Below are positions 33,145 to 41,981 of a DNA stretch of 64,000 nucleotides, piece by piece (position 1 is the stretch's first letter; the number at the start of each line of letters is the position of its first letter). Source of the stretch: an uncultured Eubacteriales bacterium. GTDB lineage: Bacteria; Bacillota; Clostridia; Oscillospirales; CAG-272. The translations under genes were made by a program, and so were the position numbers. The notes beneath the pieces were generated by a model that saw only the letters and a program-made list of their open reading frames with translations, did not search any database and was not told the origin of the DNA. Location of the stretch: positions 507,782-571,781 of the forward strand of contig CAKSDZ010000001.1 in NCBI GenBank assembly GCA_934446365.1, in the 5' to 3' direction.

Positions 33145-33791
33145 TTTGTCATTTTCTCCTGCTTTACTTTGTGATCGATGACATGGCGGGAGGCAAGCTC
33201 GCGCTCAATATCTTCAAGAGAAATTCCCATCTCGATCATCAGCACCATCACATGATAGGCGAGGTCGGCAATTTCGTAGATCGTCTCCTTTTTGTCCGCC
33301 GCCTTACCCGCAATGATAACCTCCGTGGATTCCTCCCCGACTTTTTTGAGAATCTTATCGATCCCTTTTTCAAAAAGATAGGTGGTATAAGAGCCATCCT
33401 GACGATGCAGTTTGCGGTCTGCGATAAGCTCCATCAGCGAATTCAGGGAAAATTCATGACGCTCCTCGCTCTCAAACACCGGCTCCCCAAAACAGGAATC
33501 CGCGCCGGTATGGCACGCCGGTCCGTCCTTTTCCACGAGCACGACTAGTGCGTCGCGGTCGCAGTCCGCGGTGATGCTCACGATATGCTGATAATTGCCG
33601 CTCGTCTCCCCCTTTGTCCAAAGCTCGCCGCGGGAACGGCTCCAAAAGCAGGTAAGTCCCTTTTCCATCGAAAGCGCAAGGCTCTCGCGATTCATATAAG
33701 CGAGTGTGAGCACCTTTTTGCTGTATGCATCGACAACAATCGCGGGAATCAGCCCCTTTTCATCGAAATTTAATTCCTTTATATCAAGCAT
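33141..33791 (-). CDS. hisIE: Bifunctional phosphoribosyl-AMP cyclohydrolase/phosphoribosyl-ATP pyrophosphatase
   Basis: Carries out steps 2 and 3 of histidine synthesis. Residues 1-110 are HisI (IPAIVVDAYSKKVLTLAYMN, FWSRSRGELWTKGETSGNYQ, DCDRDALVVLVEKDGPACHT with the zinc/magnesium ligands). Residues 120-216 are HisE (LMELIADRKLHRQDGSYTTYLF and KVGEESTEVIIAGK). The 216-residue length is usual for the fusion. AGGAG precedes the ATG. Confidence 0.96.
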   Translation of the reverse strand: MLDIKELNFDEKGLIPAIVVDAYSKKVLTLAYMNRESLALSMEKGLTCFWSRSRGELWTKGETSGNYQHIVSITADCDRDALVVLVEKDGPACHTGADSCFGEPVFESEERHEFSLNSLMELIADRKLHRQDGSYTTYLFEKGIDKILKKVGEESTEVIIAGKAADKKETIYEIADLAYHVMVLMIEMGISLEDIERELASRHVIDHKVKQEKMTK

Positions 33792-33835
33792 GTTTATTCT
33801 CCTCCGGCGGCACAGCCGCGCTATTATAGAAATTT

Positions 33836-34597
33836 TTAAATCCGTCTTACGTTGATGCCCTGTTTTTCCAAAGCGAACTTCAACTCGCCGATCCCGACCT
33901 CACCGAAGTGGAAGATCGACGCGGCAAGTCCGGCGTCCACACGCGGAAGCGTCTTGAACAGCGTCACGAAATCCGCAACGCATCCGGCGCCGCCCGATGC
34001 GATTACCGGAACCTCCACGGCATCGGATACCGCTTTCAGCATTTCCAAATCGAAGCCGTTCTTGACGCCGTCGGTATCAATGGAATTGAGCACAACCTCG
34101 CCGGCGCCCCGCTCCACACATTCGCGGATCCAAGAAACCGCTTCGAGACCCGTATTCACTCTGCCGCCCTTGGCAAAAACGCGGAACACGCCGTCCACGC
34201 GCTTTACATCGGCGGAAATCACCACGCACTGACTGCCGTATTTTTTGGCAGCCTCGTCGATAAGCGAGGGAGAAGCAATCGCGCCGGAATTGACGCTGAC
34301 CTTATCCGCGCCGCATTTTAAGACGCGGTCGAAATCCTCTACCGAGCGAATGCCGCCGCCGACCGTGAGCGGAATGAACACCTGACGCGCCACCTCACAG
34401 AGAATATCCGTGAAAAGAGCACGCCCCTCGGCGGAGGCGGTGATATCGTAAAACACCAGCTCGTCCGCACCGCATTCACTGTAAAATTTCGCAAGCTTCA
34501 CAGGAGAGGTCACATCCGCAAGACCCGAAAAGTTCACGCCCTTGACGACGCGCCCGTCCTTGACATCCAGACAAGGAATAATGCGTTTGGTAATCAT
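33836..34597 (-). CDS. hisF: Imidazole glycerol phosphate synthase, cyclase subunit HisF
   Basis: TIM barrel that uses ammonia from HisH to make imidazole glycerol phosphate and AICAR. The 253 residues start MITKRIIPCLDVKDGRVVKG with the catalytic Asp11 in LDVKDG, and show DITASAEGR, PLTVGGGIRSVEDF, ISADVKRVDG (second catalytic Asp) and VIASGGAG. It overlaps hisA by 4 bases (ATGA). Confidence 0.97.
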   Translation of the reverse strand: MITKRIIPCLDVKDGRVVKGVNFSGLADVTSPVKLAKFYSECGADELVFYDITASAEGRALFTDILCEVARQVFIPLTVGGGIRSVEDFDRVLKCGADKVSVNSGAIASPSLIDEAAKKYGSQCVVISADVKRVDGVFRVFAKGGRVNTGLEAVSWIRECVERGAGEVVLNSIDTDGVKNGFDLEMLKAVSDAVEVPVIASGGAGCVADFVTLFKTLPRVDAGLAASIFHFGEVGIGELKFALEKQGINVRRI

Positions 34598-35310
34598 TTT
34601 GCCGCCTCCAATGCTTCCGCAAGATCGATCGCTCCGATATAATACGCTTTGCCGATGATTGCGCCGTACAGCCCGAGACTCGCGAGCGCTCTCACATCGC
34701 CGATCGACGAAACGCCGCCCGACGCGATGATATCAAGCGCGGGATACTGTTCCGCAAGCTCGCGGTAAAGCGAGAGATTGCTCCCTTTCATCGCACCGTC
34801 GCGTGAAATATCCGTACAAATGACCGTCCCGACACCGAGCCGTATCATGTTTTCACAAAACTGCGCATATGGAATCTCGGAGCGCTCCGTCCAGCCGCGG
34901 ATGGCGACAAAGCCATCCTTGATATCGACGCCGACCGCGATATGTTCCCCATAAGTCTCCACCATCGAACGGAGGAATGCTTCGTCGGTGACCGCCGCCG
35001 TCCCGAGAATCACACGCGACACACCGGCGGAAAGATAGGCCTCCACAGTCTCCGGCGTGCGGATACCGCCGCCGACCTCGGTAAACAGCCCTGTTTTCCC
35101 GACAATGGAATGAATCACGCCGAGATTCGGCGTTTTGCCCGTGCGCGCGCCCTCCAAATCGACCAAATGCAGAAAACGGGCGCCGGACGCCTTCATCCTC
35201 TCGGCAACGGCTACGGGATCGGTGTCATACACCGTCATTTCATCATAATTGCCCTTATATAAGCGCACGGCGTTTCCGCCGTAAAGATCGATTGCGGGAA
35301 AAAGATTCAT
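34594..35310 (-). CDS. hisA: ProFAR isomerase HisA
   Basis: Opens the ribosyl ring of ProFAR to PRFAR by Amadori rearrangement. The 238-residue half-barrel repeat protein starts MNLFPAIDLYGGNAVRLYKG (Asp8 general base) and has HLVDLEGARTGK, EVGGGIRTPETVEAYL, VGVDIKDGFVAIRGW and CTDISRDGAM (second Asp), then IASGGVSSIGD. The ATGA overlap with hisF couples the two. Confidence 0.97.
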   Translation of the reverse strand: MNLFPAIDLYGGNAVRLYKGNYDEMTVYDTDPVAVAERMKASGARFLHLVDLEGARTGKTPNLGVIHSIVGKTGLFTEVGGGIRTPETVEAYLSAGVSRVILGTAAVTDEAFLRSMVETYGEHIAVGVDIKDGFVAIRGWTERSEIPYAQFCENMIRLGVGTVICTDISRDGAMKGSNLSLYRELAEQYPALDIIASGGVSSIGDVRALASLGLYGAIIGKAYYIGAIDLAEALEAAK

Positions 35311-35381
35311 AAAGCCTCCACGCCGCCAAAAACGCGGCTGTTTTTATTTTTTTATCGTGCATGTTGCCTTGCCGCAGCAGC

Positions 35382-35996
35382 TCAAAGCTCACAGAACGCG
35401 CGCAGGATCGACAGGCCGACGTTGCCGCTTTTTTCGGGATGAAACTGACATCCCAGTATATTGTCCTTTGCCACGGCCGCGGTCAGCGGTACGCCGTATT
35501 CCGCCGTTGCAATTACGTTCTCCTCACATTCCGCAGCATAATAGGAATGGACGAAATACACACAGTCTCCCCTTTCGGTATACCGGAACAGCGGATGTCT
35601 GGTTTCCCCCTCAAAATGGAGCGCATTCCAGCCGATATGCGGAATTTTAAGCCCCGCCGGAATCACGTCCGCGATCGGACGCACGGTGCCGGGAATCAGC
35701 GAAAGTCCCTCATATTCCCCAAATTCATAGCTTTTCTCAAAGAGGAGCTGCATACCAAGGCAGATGCCGAGCAGCGGCTTTCCCTTTTCGGCCTCCGATT
35801 TCACGACCTTATCCAGACCGCCCGCCCGAAGCTTTTCCGCGGCGTCCGCAAAGGCGCCCACTCCCGGCAGCACGATTTTATCCGCCGCGCGCAGAACGTC
35901 CGCGTCTCCCGTGACGACAGTCTGCGCTCCGACCGCGGCAAGTGAGGAGGAAAGCGAAAACAGATTTCCCACCCCGTAATCAACGACAGCTATCAT
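35382..35996 (-). CDS. hisH: Imidazole glycerol phosphate synthase, glutaminase subunit HisH
   Basis: Class I glutamine amidotransferase that feeds ammonia to HisF. Start at ATG 35996 (AGGGAG upstream), giving 204 residues; an extension of 11 codons has no ribosome site. Seen: VVDYGVGNLFSL, the oxyanion loop VLPGVGAFADA, the nucleophile elbow LLGICLGMQLLFE (catalytic Cys), FVHSYYA and NILGCQFHPEKSG (catalytic His-x-Glu). Confidence 0.96.
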   Translation of the reverse strand: MIAVVDYGVGNLFSLSSSLAAVGAQTVVTGDADVLRAADKIVLPGVGAFADAAEKLRAGGLDKVVKSEAEKGKPLLGICLGMQLLFEKSYEFGEYEGLSLIPGTVRPIADVIPAGLKIPHIGWNALHFEGETRHPLFRYTERGDCVYFVHSYYAAECEENVIATAEYGVPLTAAVAKDNILGCQFHPEKSGNVGLSILRAFCEL

Positions 35997-36032
35997 AAAT
36001 ACTCCCTTCGCCGCAGGCGCGGCCGTCAAATT

Positions 36033-36623
36033 TTAAACGAGAAGTCCTTTGGTCGACGGGATTTCTCCCACCGCATCGGGATCGAGCCTCACCGCCGTGC
36101 GCAGCGTGCGCGCCGTGCTTTTGAAGGCGCCCTCGATGATATGATGCGAATTTTTTCCCGCAAGCTCCCTTATATGCAGCGTGATATTCGCATGGCGTAC
36201 AAACGCCTCAAAAAATTCCTCCGCAAGTTCCGTATCAAAGGTGCCGACCTTTTCCGTCGGAAGCTTCATTTTATATACTAGCTTCCCTCTGCCGGAGATA
36301 TCGGCGGCGGTGAGAATCAGCGCCTCATCCATCGGCAGAATGCAATGGCCGTAGCGGGTGATGCCTCGCATATCGCCGAGCGCCTGCCGAAAGCCGTCGC
36401 CGAGGCAGATTCCGATGTCCTCCGTCGTGTGGTGATAGTCCACATCGGTATCGCCCTTGCAGCGGACAAAAAGATCGAATCTGCCGTGCTTAGCAAACAG
36501 CGTCAGCATATGGTTCAGAAAGCCGCAGCCCGTATCGATATCGGATATGCCTGTGCCGTCGATACAAAGCCGCAGCGTGATATCCGTTTCCGCCGTTTTG
36601 CGGATAATTTCACTTTTTCTCAT
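36033..36623 (-). CDS. hisB: Imidazoleglycerol-phosphate dehydratase
   Basis: Dehydrates imidazole glycerol phosphate to imidazole acetol phosphate using Mn2+. The 196-residue, single-function form has the repeated metal motifs FLNHMLTLFAKHGRFDL, DYHHTTEDIGICLG, LIL-type core and the C-terminal ELAGKNSHHIIEGAFKSTAR. GGAAAGGAA precedes the ATG. Downstream is hisH, 36 bases away. Confidence 0.97.
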   Translation of the reverse strand: MRKSEIIRKTAETDITLRLCIDGTGISDIDTGCGFLNHMLTLFAKHGRFDLFVRCKGDTDVDYHHTTEDIGICLGDGFRQALGDMRGITRYGHCILPMDEALILTAADISGRGKLVYKMKLPTEKVGTFDTELAEEFFEAFVRHANITLHIRELAGKNSHHIIEGAFKSTARTLRTAVRLDPDAVGEIPSTKGLLV

Positions 36624-36655
36624 ACGATTTCCTTTCCTATATGGATATAAGCCGA

Positions 36656-37717
36656 TTATTTTTCGCTCAATACGGACTTGATTTCACGAATCAGCACCGC
36701 CATCTGCGCCGGCGTGCCTATCGTAATCCGGTTATAATTCCGTATGCGCTCCGCGCCAAAGTGGCGGATGAGGATTCCGCGGCGCTTCAATTCAAGGTAA
36801 AGCGTCTCCCCGTCGATTTTACCGGAAGCCGCGAACAGAAAGTTCGCTTTCGAGTCCGTCACGGCAAAGCCGAGCGTTTCAAGCTCCCGCTTTGTGTTTT
36901 CGCGCGTCTCCATGATTTTGCGGCAGTTCTCCATGTAATAATCGTTGTCGAGAAGCGCCGCCGTCCCCGCCGCCATCGTCATACGGTTGACATTGTAGGG
37001 ATTTGTCGAATACTTGATCGTGCGAAGGTCGGAAATCAGCGCCGCACAGCCGATGCCGAAGCCGAGCCTTGCGCCCGCCATACTGCGGGATTTGGAAAAG
37101 GTTTGCGTTACCAGAAGATTGTCATATTTGTGAATGAGCGGCACAACGCTCTCCGCACCGAAATCGACATAGGCCTCGTCGACGATGACCACATGATCGG
37201 GATTCGACGCAACGATTTTTTCGATTTCAGAAACCGAAAGTGCCAGTCCTGTCGGCGCGTTCGGATTGGCAATCACGATGTTTTTGCCGATGCCGATATA
37301 ATCGGAAACGCAGACCGAAAAATCCGGCATCAGCGGAATCGCCTCATAAGGAATATCGGAAAGCGCTGCAAAAACCGGATAAAAGCCGTAGGTGATATCC
37401 GGAAACACAATGGGATGCTCCGCATCGCAGAACGCCATGAAAGCAAAGTTCAAAATCTCATCGGACCCATTGGTCATCAGAATCTCCGATGCGGACACGC
37501 CGTAAAGGCGCGCCGCCGCCTCGGTAAGCGCCGTACATTCCGGGTCGGAATACAGCTGCAACCGTTCACATTCCGCCGCAACCGCCGCCGCAACGCCCGC
37601 GGACGGCGGATACGGGGATTCATTGGTGTTAAGCTTGATATAATTCTTATCGCGCGGCTGCTCGCCGGGCGTATACGCTTCAAGCGAACGATATTTACCG
37701 CTGAAAAATCTGCTCAT
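36656..37717 (-). CDS. hisC: Histidinol-phosphate aminotransferase
   Basis: PLP enzyme that transaminates imidazole acetol phosphate. The 353 residues begin with YKSLEAYTPGEQP-like sequence (here YRSLEAYTPGEQP) and KLNTNESPYPPSAGV. Also seen: TNGSDEILNFAF, ANPNAPTGLALS, VIVDEAYVDFGAE and the PLP lysine region VTQTFSKSRSMAGARLGFGI. AAGAAGGAC precedes the ATG; hisB follows after 32 bases. Confidence 0.96.
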   Translation of the reverse strand: MSRFFSGKYRSLEAYTPGEQPRDKNYIKLNTNESPYPPSAGVAAAVAAECERLQLYSDPECTALTEAAARLYGVSASEILMTNGSDEILNFAFMAFCDAEHPIVFPDITYGFYPVFAALSDIPYEAIPLMPDFSVCVSDYIGIGKNIVIANPNAPTGLALSVSEIEKIVASNPDHVVIVDEAYVDFGAESVVPLIHKYDNLLVTQTFSKSRSMAGARLGFGIGCAALISDLRTIKYSTNPYNVNRMTMAAGTAALLDNDYYMENCRKIMETRENTKRELETLGFAVTDSKANFLFAASGKIDGETLYLELKRRGILIRHFGAERIRNYNRITIGTPAQMAVLIREIKSVLSEK

Positions 37718-37738
37718 GTGATAAAAGTCCTTCTTTTT

Positions 37739-39019
37739 TTATGATTTCTTCGGGAATCGGAAAACCGCGCTTCTTGCGTGCGCTGAAAGTCCCTCTTTTT
37801 CCGCGAAATACGCGACGTCCTCCGCCACCGCGGCGAGCGCCTCCCTTGTGAAATAGGTGTATTGGGATTTTTTCACGAAATCATCGACGGAAAGCGGACT
37901 TGAAAAGCGCGCCGTGCCGCTCGTGGGAAGCGTGTGATTGGGTCCCGCGAGATAGTCTCCGAGCGCCTCCGGACAATTTTTTCCCATAAAGATCGAACCG
38001 GCATTCCGAACCATGTCGAGATAGTCAAACGGGTTGTCCACACAAAGCTCAAGGTGCTCCGGCGCGATTTCGTTTGCAATCCCGATTGCCTCCGCAATCG
38101 TTTCCGCTATGATGATTTTGCCGTTCCGGTCGATGGATTCCCTTGCGATTTCATACCGCGGGAGCGTTTTGATTTGATTTTCGAGTTCCTCCGAAACGGC
38201 GGCGGCAAGCGCCCCGCTATCCGTCACAAGGACGGCGGACGCAAGCTTGTCGTGCTCCGCCTGAGACAGCATGTCCGCCGCAACGACGGCGGGCTCGCAC
38301 GAACCGTCCGCGACGATGAGAATCTCCGACGGACCGGCAATCATATCGATTGCCACCTTGCCGAAAACCTGCCGCTTCGCCTCCGCGACAAACGCATTTC
38401 CCGGTCCCACAATCTTATCGACCGCGGGCACGCTCTCTGTTCCGTATGCGAGCGCCGCTATCGCCTGCGCGCCTCCGATTTTGAAGATCCTGTCGATGCC
38501 CGCGACCTTGGCCGCCGCAAGAATCGCCGGATTCACACGCCCTTGCTGCCCGGGAGGCGTCACCATGACAATCTCGGAACAGCCGGCAAGCTTTGCGGGA
38601 ATGGCATCCATCAGCACGGTCGAGGGATAAGCCGCCGTGCCGCCTGGCACATACAATCCGACGCGCTCGATCGGGAGAATTTTCTGCCCCATGACAACGC
38701 CGTTTTTCTCATTGATGATGAAGCTGTTTCTCACCTGCTTTTCATGGAATGCCCGGATGTTCTCCGCCGCCTCCGTTAAAATTCTAAAAAATTCCGGTTC
38801 GACAAGGGAGAGCGCCTCCTCGGTTTCCGCCTCCGTCACCTCGAGCGACGACAGCGTCACCCTGTCGAATTTTTCCGAATATTCCAAAAGCGCCGCATCT
38901 CCGCGGGCGCGTACATTCGCGATGATTTCCGCACAGACGCCTGTGACGTCGACCGTCGATACGGCGCGCGCAAAAATCTCCTCGCGCGAAACCTCTTTGC
39001 TGTTCAGAATTTGAATCAT
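37739..39019 (-). CDS. hisD: Histidinol dehydrogenase
   Basis: Zn2+-dependent enzyme that makes histidine from histidinol with two NAD+. Start at ATG 39019 (GGAGAGG upstream) gives 426 residues, the family norm; the frame continues upstream without a site. Seen: YVPGGTAAYPSTVLM, KIGGAQAIAALAYGTESVP, KIVGPGNAFVAEAKRQVFG, IDMIAGPSEILIVAD, MLSQAEHDKLASAVLVT (catalytic Glu/His), APEHLELCVDNP and GPNHTLPTSGTARF. Confidence 0.97.
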   Translation of the reverse strand: MIQILNSKEVSREEIFARAVSTVDVTGVCAEIIANVRARGDAALLEYSEKFDRVTLSSLEVTEAETEEALSLVEPEFFRILTEAAENIRAFHEKQVRNSFIINEKNGVVMGQKILPIERVGLYVPGGTAAYPSTVLMDAIPAKLAGCSEIVMVTPPGQQGRVNPAILAAAKVAGIDRIFKIGGAQAIAALAYGTESVPAVDKIVGPGNAFVAEAKRQVFGKVAIDMIAGPSEILIVADGSCEPAVVAADMLSQAEHDKLASAVLVTDSGALAAAVSEELENQIKTLPRYEIARESIDRNGKIIIAETIAEAIGIANEIAPEHLELCVDNPFDYLDMVRNAGSIFMGKNCPEALGDYLAGPNHTLPTSGTARFSSPLSVDDFVKKSQYTYFTREALAAVAEDVAYFAEKEGLSAHARSAVFRFPKKS

Positions 39020-39059
39020 AATCCTCTCCGTTATCCCCGCGACCACACGCGGAAGCCAT

Positions 39060-39689
39060 TCATTCCTTGCCGGCGGATATCCGGGAAAGCCCCTCGATAA
39101 TCCGCTCGATTTTTTCGCTTTTAAACTTAAAATTCGCCTTGTTGGCAATCAGTCTCGCACTGATGGGTACAATGGTCTCAATCGGCTCCAAATCGTTTTC
39201 CGCAAGCGTTGTTCCGGTCTCCACAATATCGACGATGACATCGGACAGCCCGAGAATCGGCGCAAGCTCGATGGAACCGTTTAAATGGATGATATCGATA
39301 TCGCGGCACTTTTTCGCGTAATATTCTTTTGTGATATTCGCAAATTTTGTCGCGACGCGCAGCGTCTTTTCCGTATCGTCGCGAAAGCCCTTTTTCGCGG
39401 CGACCGCCATACGGCATTTTCCGACATCGAGGTCGACCAGCTCGTATACCTCTGGCGCATATTCAAGCAGGATATCCTTCCCCGCGACACCAAGGTCGGC
39501 AGCGCCCCGTTCAACATAAATCGCGACATCGGACGGCTTGACCCAAAAGAAGCGAAGCCCCTTTTCCTCATTTTCAAAAATCAGCTTGCGTCCCGGCTCC
39601 CGAATGGCGGGACAGTCAAAGCCGGCGCGCTCAAACATACCGTATACTTTTTCACCGAGCCTGCCCTTGGGCAAGGCAATGTTAATCAT
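39060..39689 (-). CDS. hisG: ATP phosphoribosyltransferase, short catalytic form HisG(S)
   Basis: First and committed step: joins ATP and PRPP. Start at ATG 39689, 209 residues, so it lacks the C-terminal histidine-binding domain of the long form and needs HisZ. Seen: MINIALPKGRLGEKV, VKPSDVAIYVERGAADLGVA, RVATKFANITKEYYA, ILGLSDVIVDIVETGTTL (PRPP loop). It overlaps hisZ by 8 bases. Confidence 0.97.
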   Translation of the reverse strand: MINIALPKGRLGEKVYGMFERAGFDCPAIREPGRKLIFENEEKGLRFFWVKPSDVAIYVERGAADLGVAGKDILLEYAPEVYELVDLDVGKCRMAVAAKKGFRDDTEKTLRVATKFANITKEYYAKKCRDIDIIHLNGSIELAPILGLSDVIVDIVETGTTLAENDLEPIETIVPISARLIANKANFKFKSEKIERIIEGLSRISAGKE

Positions 39690-40809
39690 GCTGTTCAAGG
39701 ATTTTTGTCCCTCCGTTTCCAAATGACAGAAGCCGTCTGTACCGAATGCGCTCCGGCAGCGCTTTCTCCGCGAGCACGCTTTTTCCGTCACGGACAAGAC
39801 GGTCGACCGTGCGCATCAGCTCCCCCATGCTCGCGTCGTCCCCATAAAGCAGAACGGTATCGACGTCATAATCGTCCCGCACCTCATTCAACCTTTCGAG
39901 CAGGTCGAGATAGACGGCAAAGCCGACAGCCCCCGCTTTTCTGCCCATTTTCCGCATCAGCTTGTCGTATCTGCCGCCGGACAGAATCCCCTCCGGAATG
40001 CCGTCCACAAAGCCGCGGAAAACCACCCCGCTGTAATAATTCATATCGTTTACGACGGAAAAATCGATGTTCACATGATTCAGGCATCCGACCGATTCCA
40101 AAACGGATACGATCGTTTCAAGCTCGCAAAGCGCCTCTTTGAACCCCGTATCCGCGCACAAATCCCGCAGGACCGGCAAAACCGCCCCGGGCTTTCCATA
40201 GGAAGAAATCAAAGCGAGTATCTTCTCCGTGAGCGCGTCCGAGGCGCCGCAGCTCGCGCAAATCGCCCTTGCCTCATGCGCGTTTTTCTCTCCGATGCAG
40301 CGAATCAGCCGCGCTTTCTCCTCCTCCGACGCCGGCACGGCATCGACAAGCGCGGACAGAATGCCCATATGGGAAAGGTCAAGAACATAGCTTTCACCGA
40401 CGGCGGCAAGGCTTTTCACGGCGAGCATGACGACCTCCGCCATCGAATAGACATCGATATCTCCAATACATTCAAGCCCGGTCTGCATAATCTCCTTGAA
40501 GGTGTGCGTGCTGCCCGAGATGCGATAGACGTTTTCGTTGTAATAAACCTTCTGCGTCACGCCGGCCTCGTCTTTGGAATTTTTGATGATGGAAAGCGTG
40601 ACATCCGGCTTTAACGCCAGCAGCTTGCCGTCCGTGTCGTTGAAGGTAATCACCCCATCCCCGACAAGGAAATCCTTATTTTTTACATAAAGGTCATATT
40701 CCTCGAATTTGCTCATTTTAAACTGCGTATATCCGTATTTCCGGTAAAGCGCTCGCAGCTCGAAAACCGCCTGCTCCTCGCTTTTTAAAACCTTTTCGTC
40801 GAGTATCAT
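39682..40809 (-). CDS. hisZ: ATP phosphoribosyltransferase regulatory subunit HisZ
   Basis: A HisRS paralogue that pairs with short HisG and carries the histidine feedback site. Start at ATG 40809 (GAGGCGGG upstream), 375 residues. It keeps the class II fold (ALKPDVTLSIIKNSKDEAG, ENVYRISGSTHTFKEIMQTG and LSGGRYDKLMRKMGRKAGAV) but has lost the arginine motifs and anticodon domain of hisS at 1929. It is the first gene of the his operon. Confidence 0.94.
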   Translation of the reverse strand: MILDEKVLKSEEQAVFELRALYRKYGYTQFKMSKFEEYDLYVKNKDFLVGDGVITFNDTDGKLLALKPDVTLSIIKNSKDEAGVTQKVYYNENVYRISGSTHTFKEIMQTGLECIGDIDVYSMAEVVMLAVKSLAAVGESYVLDLSHMGILSALVDAVPASEEEKARLIRCIGEKNAHEARAICASCGASDALTEKILALISSYGKPGAVLPVLRDLCADTGFKEALCELETIVSVLESVGCLNHVNIDFSVVNDMNYYSGVVFRGFVDGIPEGILSGGRYDKLMRKMGRKAGAVGFAVYLDLLERLNEVRDDYDVDTVLLYGDDASMGELMRTVDRLVRDGKSVLAEKALPERIRYRRLLSFGNGGTKILEQHD

Positions 40810-40842
40810 AAATCCCGCCTCAATTTTTAAAATCATGTTAGC

Positions 40843-40871
40843 ATTTTATCACGCTATCATGATAAAGTCAA
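40843..40871 (-). promoter_or_regulatory. his operon promoter with palindrome in the spacer
   Basis: Minus-strand TTGACT (40871-40866), 17-base spacer, TAAAAT (40848-40843). The spacer holds the perfect palindrome TATCATGATA (40855-40864) inside a wider TTTATCA/TGATAAA pair, a candidate operator. No T-box leader is seen in the 34 bases before hisZ. Confidence 0.7.
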
Positions 40872-40917
40872 GAGGAAAAGGCGGTTTTTTCGGAAATTTT
40901 TAAGCTTTCCCGAAAGA

Positions 40918-40962
40918 AAAACAGAGCCGGACGCGGAAAACCGCGTCCGGCTCTGTTTTTTA
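40918..40962. terminator. Intrinsic terminator with 16-bp GC-rich stem
   Basis: ACAGAGCCGGACGCGG/CCGCGTCCGGCTCTGT with an AAAA loop, A-run before and T-run after; ends the glycolipid gene unit on the minus strand. Confidence 0.9.
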
Positions 40963-41193
40963 ATCATCCATATAGAGCACCAAAGGCTGCTCTTCCTTTA
41001 AAAGCCTGCATCCCATCTGATAAGCATCTGAAAATTCCGTATAGGAAGCATCGCCAGAATAGGACGGCTCACAGCCCGAACAAACCACTCGCCGAATCTT
41101 GCTGCAAGCAGCGCACACATTCCCGAAATACCAACAGCAAGCAAAGGCTTCCTGCGAATAAAAATCCCCTCCATAGTCATCTCCCCTCATCAT
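40960..41193 (-). CDS. Small Cys-rich ORF of unknown function
   Basis: A 77-codon frame starts with an ATGA-type overlap at the end of the acyltransferase gene and stops exactly at the terminator. It has a Cys-rich middle (ACCWYFGNVCAACSK, then VVCSGCE) and a regular C-terminus (YQMGCRLLKEEQPLVLYMDD). A second frame over the same DNA, from ATG 41174 after AGGGGAG to a stop at 40998, encodes a 58-residue basic protein with one hydrophobic helix (KPLLAVGISGMCALLAARFG). Only one is likely real. The stop-terminator fit favours the longer frame; the ribosome site favours the shorter. Confidence 0.4.
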   Translation of the reverse strand: MMRGDDYGGDFYSQEAFACCWYFGNVCAACSKIRRVVCSGCEPSYSGDASYTEFSDAYQMGCRLLKEEQPLVLYMDD

Positions 41194-41981
41194 GCCGACG
41201 GCATTTGCTCATAGCGGATATATTCCACATTCTCCTTGGCAGCGGAGGTCTGCACCATAAAATCATAAACGCGGCGGCAAAGCTCCTCCTGCGCCGCCCG
41301 CACGGAAAGCGACGGGTCGCGGTAAAAGGGCTCGCTTACCGTCACCGTGACGCCCGGACGCTTGAAAAAGCGGAAAAGCCCGCGGCGGCGGCGATAAGTC
41401 GTCACCATGGCGACCGCCGGCACATCCAGCTTCACAGGATATCGGAAAGAAGTCGAGAGAAACGGCCGGATTCCGGTGTAAAACGGCCACACATGCGCCT
41501 CCGGATAGATCGCAACACAGTTTTTTTCGGAGCACCGCGTTTCCACGGCGGAAATGAATCGCTGCATCCCGGAAAAATCCGTCGGAATCGGCAGCGCACC
41601 GAGCATCATGACGATATTTTTCAGGAATTTGATTGAAACCGCATCGGGATTGGCTACCGTATAAGCCTTTTTCGGGAAAGTTACCATCGGCGGAATAAAC
41701 GGGTCGAGCAGCTGCGTGTGGTTTCCGTACAGAAAATATCCGGTTTTTCTTAGTTTACGAAGCGCGCGCCGATTTTCGATTTTCAAGCCCATAACAAACT
41801 TAGTATAGAACCAAACAATCGGCACAGCGATCAAATAATACAGCAAAAACGAGATAAGCTTCCACCAAAAATCCCGATGAACAAAGACGAAATCATGGCC
41901 GACGTTTTTGCGCTTGATATTGGTGCCGGCAAAATCGTCCTTTAAAGGGTCGGAATAATATACCGTCTTTTTCGGCTTCAT
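41190..41981 (-). CDS. 1-acyl-glycerol-3-phosphate acyltransferase-like protein (PlsC family)
   Basis: Membrane-bound acyltransferase of phospholipid or glycolipid synthesis. The 263 residues have an N-terminal membrane segment (LISFLLYYLIAVPIVWFYTK at about 42-61) and the catalytic box YGNHTQLLD with His88 and Asp93. The second block is IYPEAHVWPFYTGIRPF, where the usual EGTR reads PEAHV. It overlaps the glycosyltransferase upstream by 4 bases. The pairing with a GT4 enzyme suggests glycolipid synthesis, but the acyl acceptor is unknown. Confidence 0.85.
   Translation of the reverse strand: MKPKKTVYYSDPLKDDFAGTNIKRKNVGHDFVFVHRDFWWKLISFLLYYLIAVPIVWFYTKFVMGLKIENRRALRKLRKTGYFLYGNHTQLLDPFIPPMVTFPKKAYTVANPDAVSIKFLKNIVMMLGALPIPTDFSGMQRFISAVETRCSEKNCVAIYPEAHVWPFYTGIRPFLSTSFRYPVKLDVPAVAMVTTYRRRRGLFRFFKRPGVTVTVSEPFYRDPSLSVRAAQEELCRRVYDFMVQTSAAKENVEYIRYEQMPSA

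Noticed and set aside
36641..37744. 367-codon plus-strand frame opposite hisC
   Set aside because: Arg/His-rich antisense shadow.
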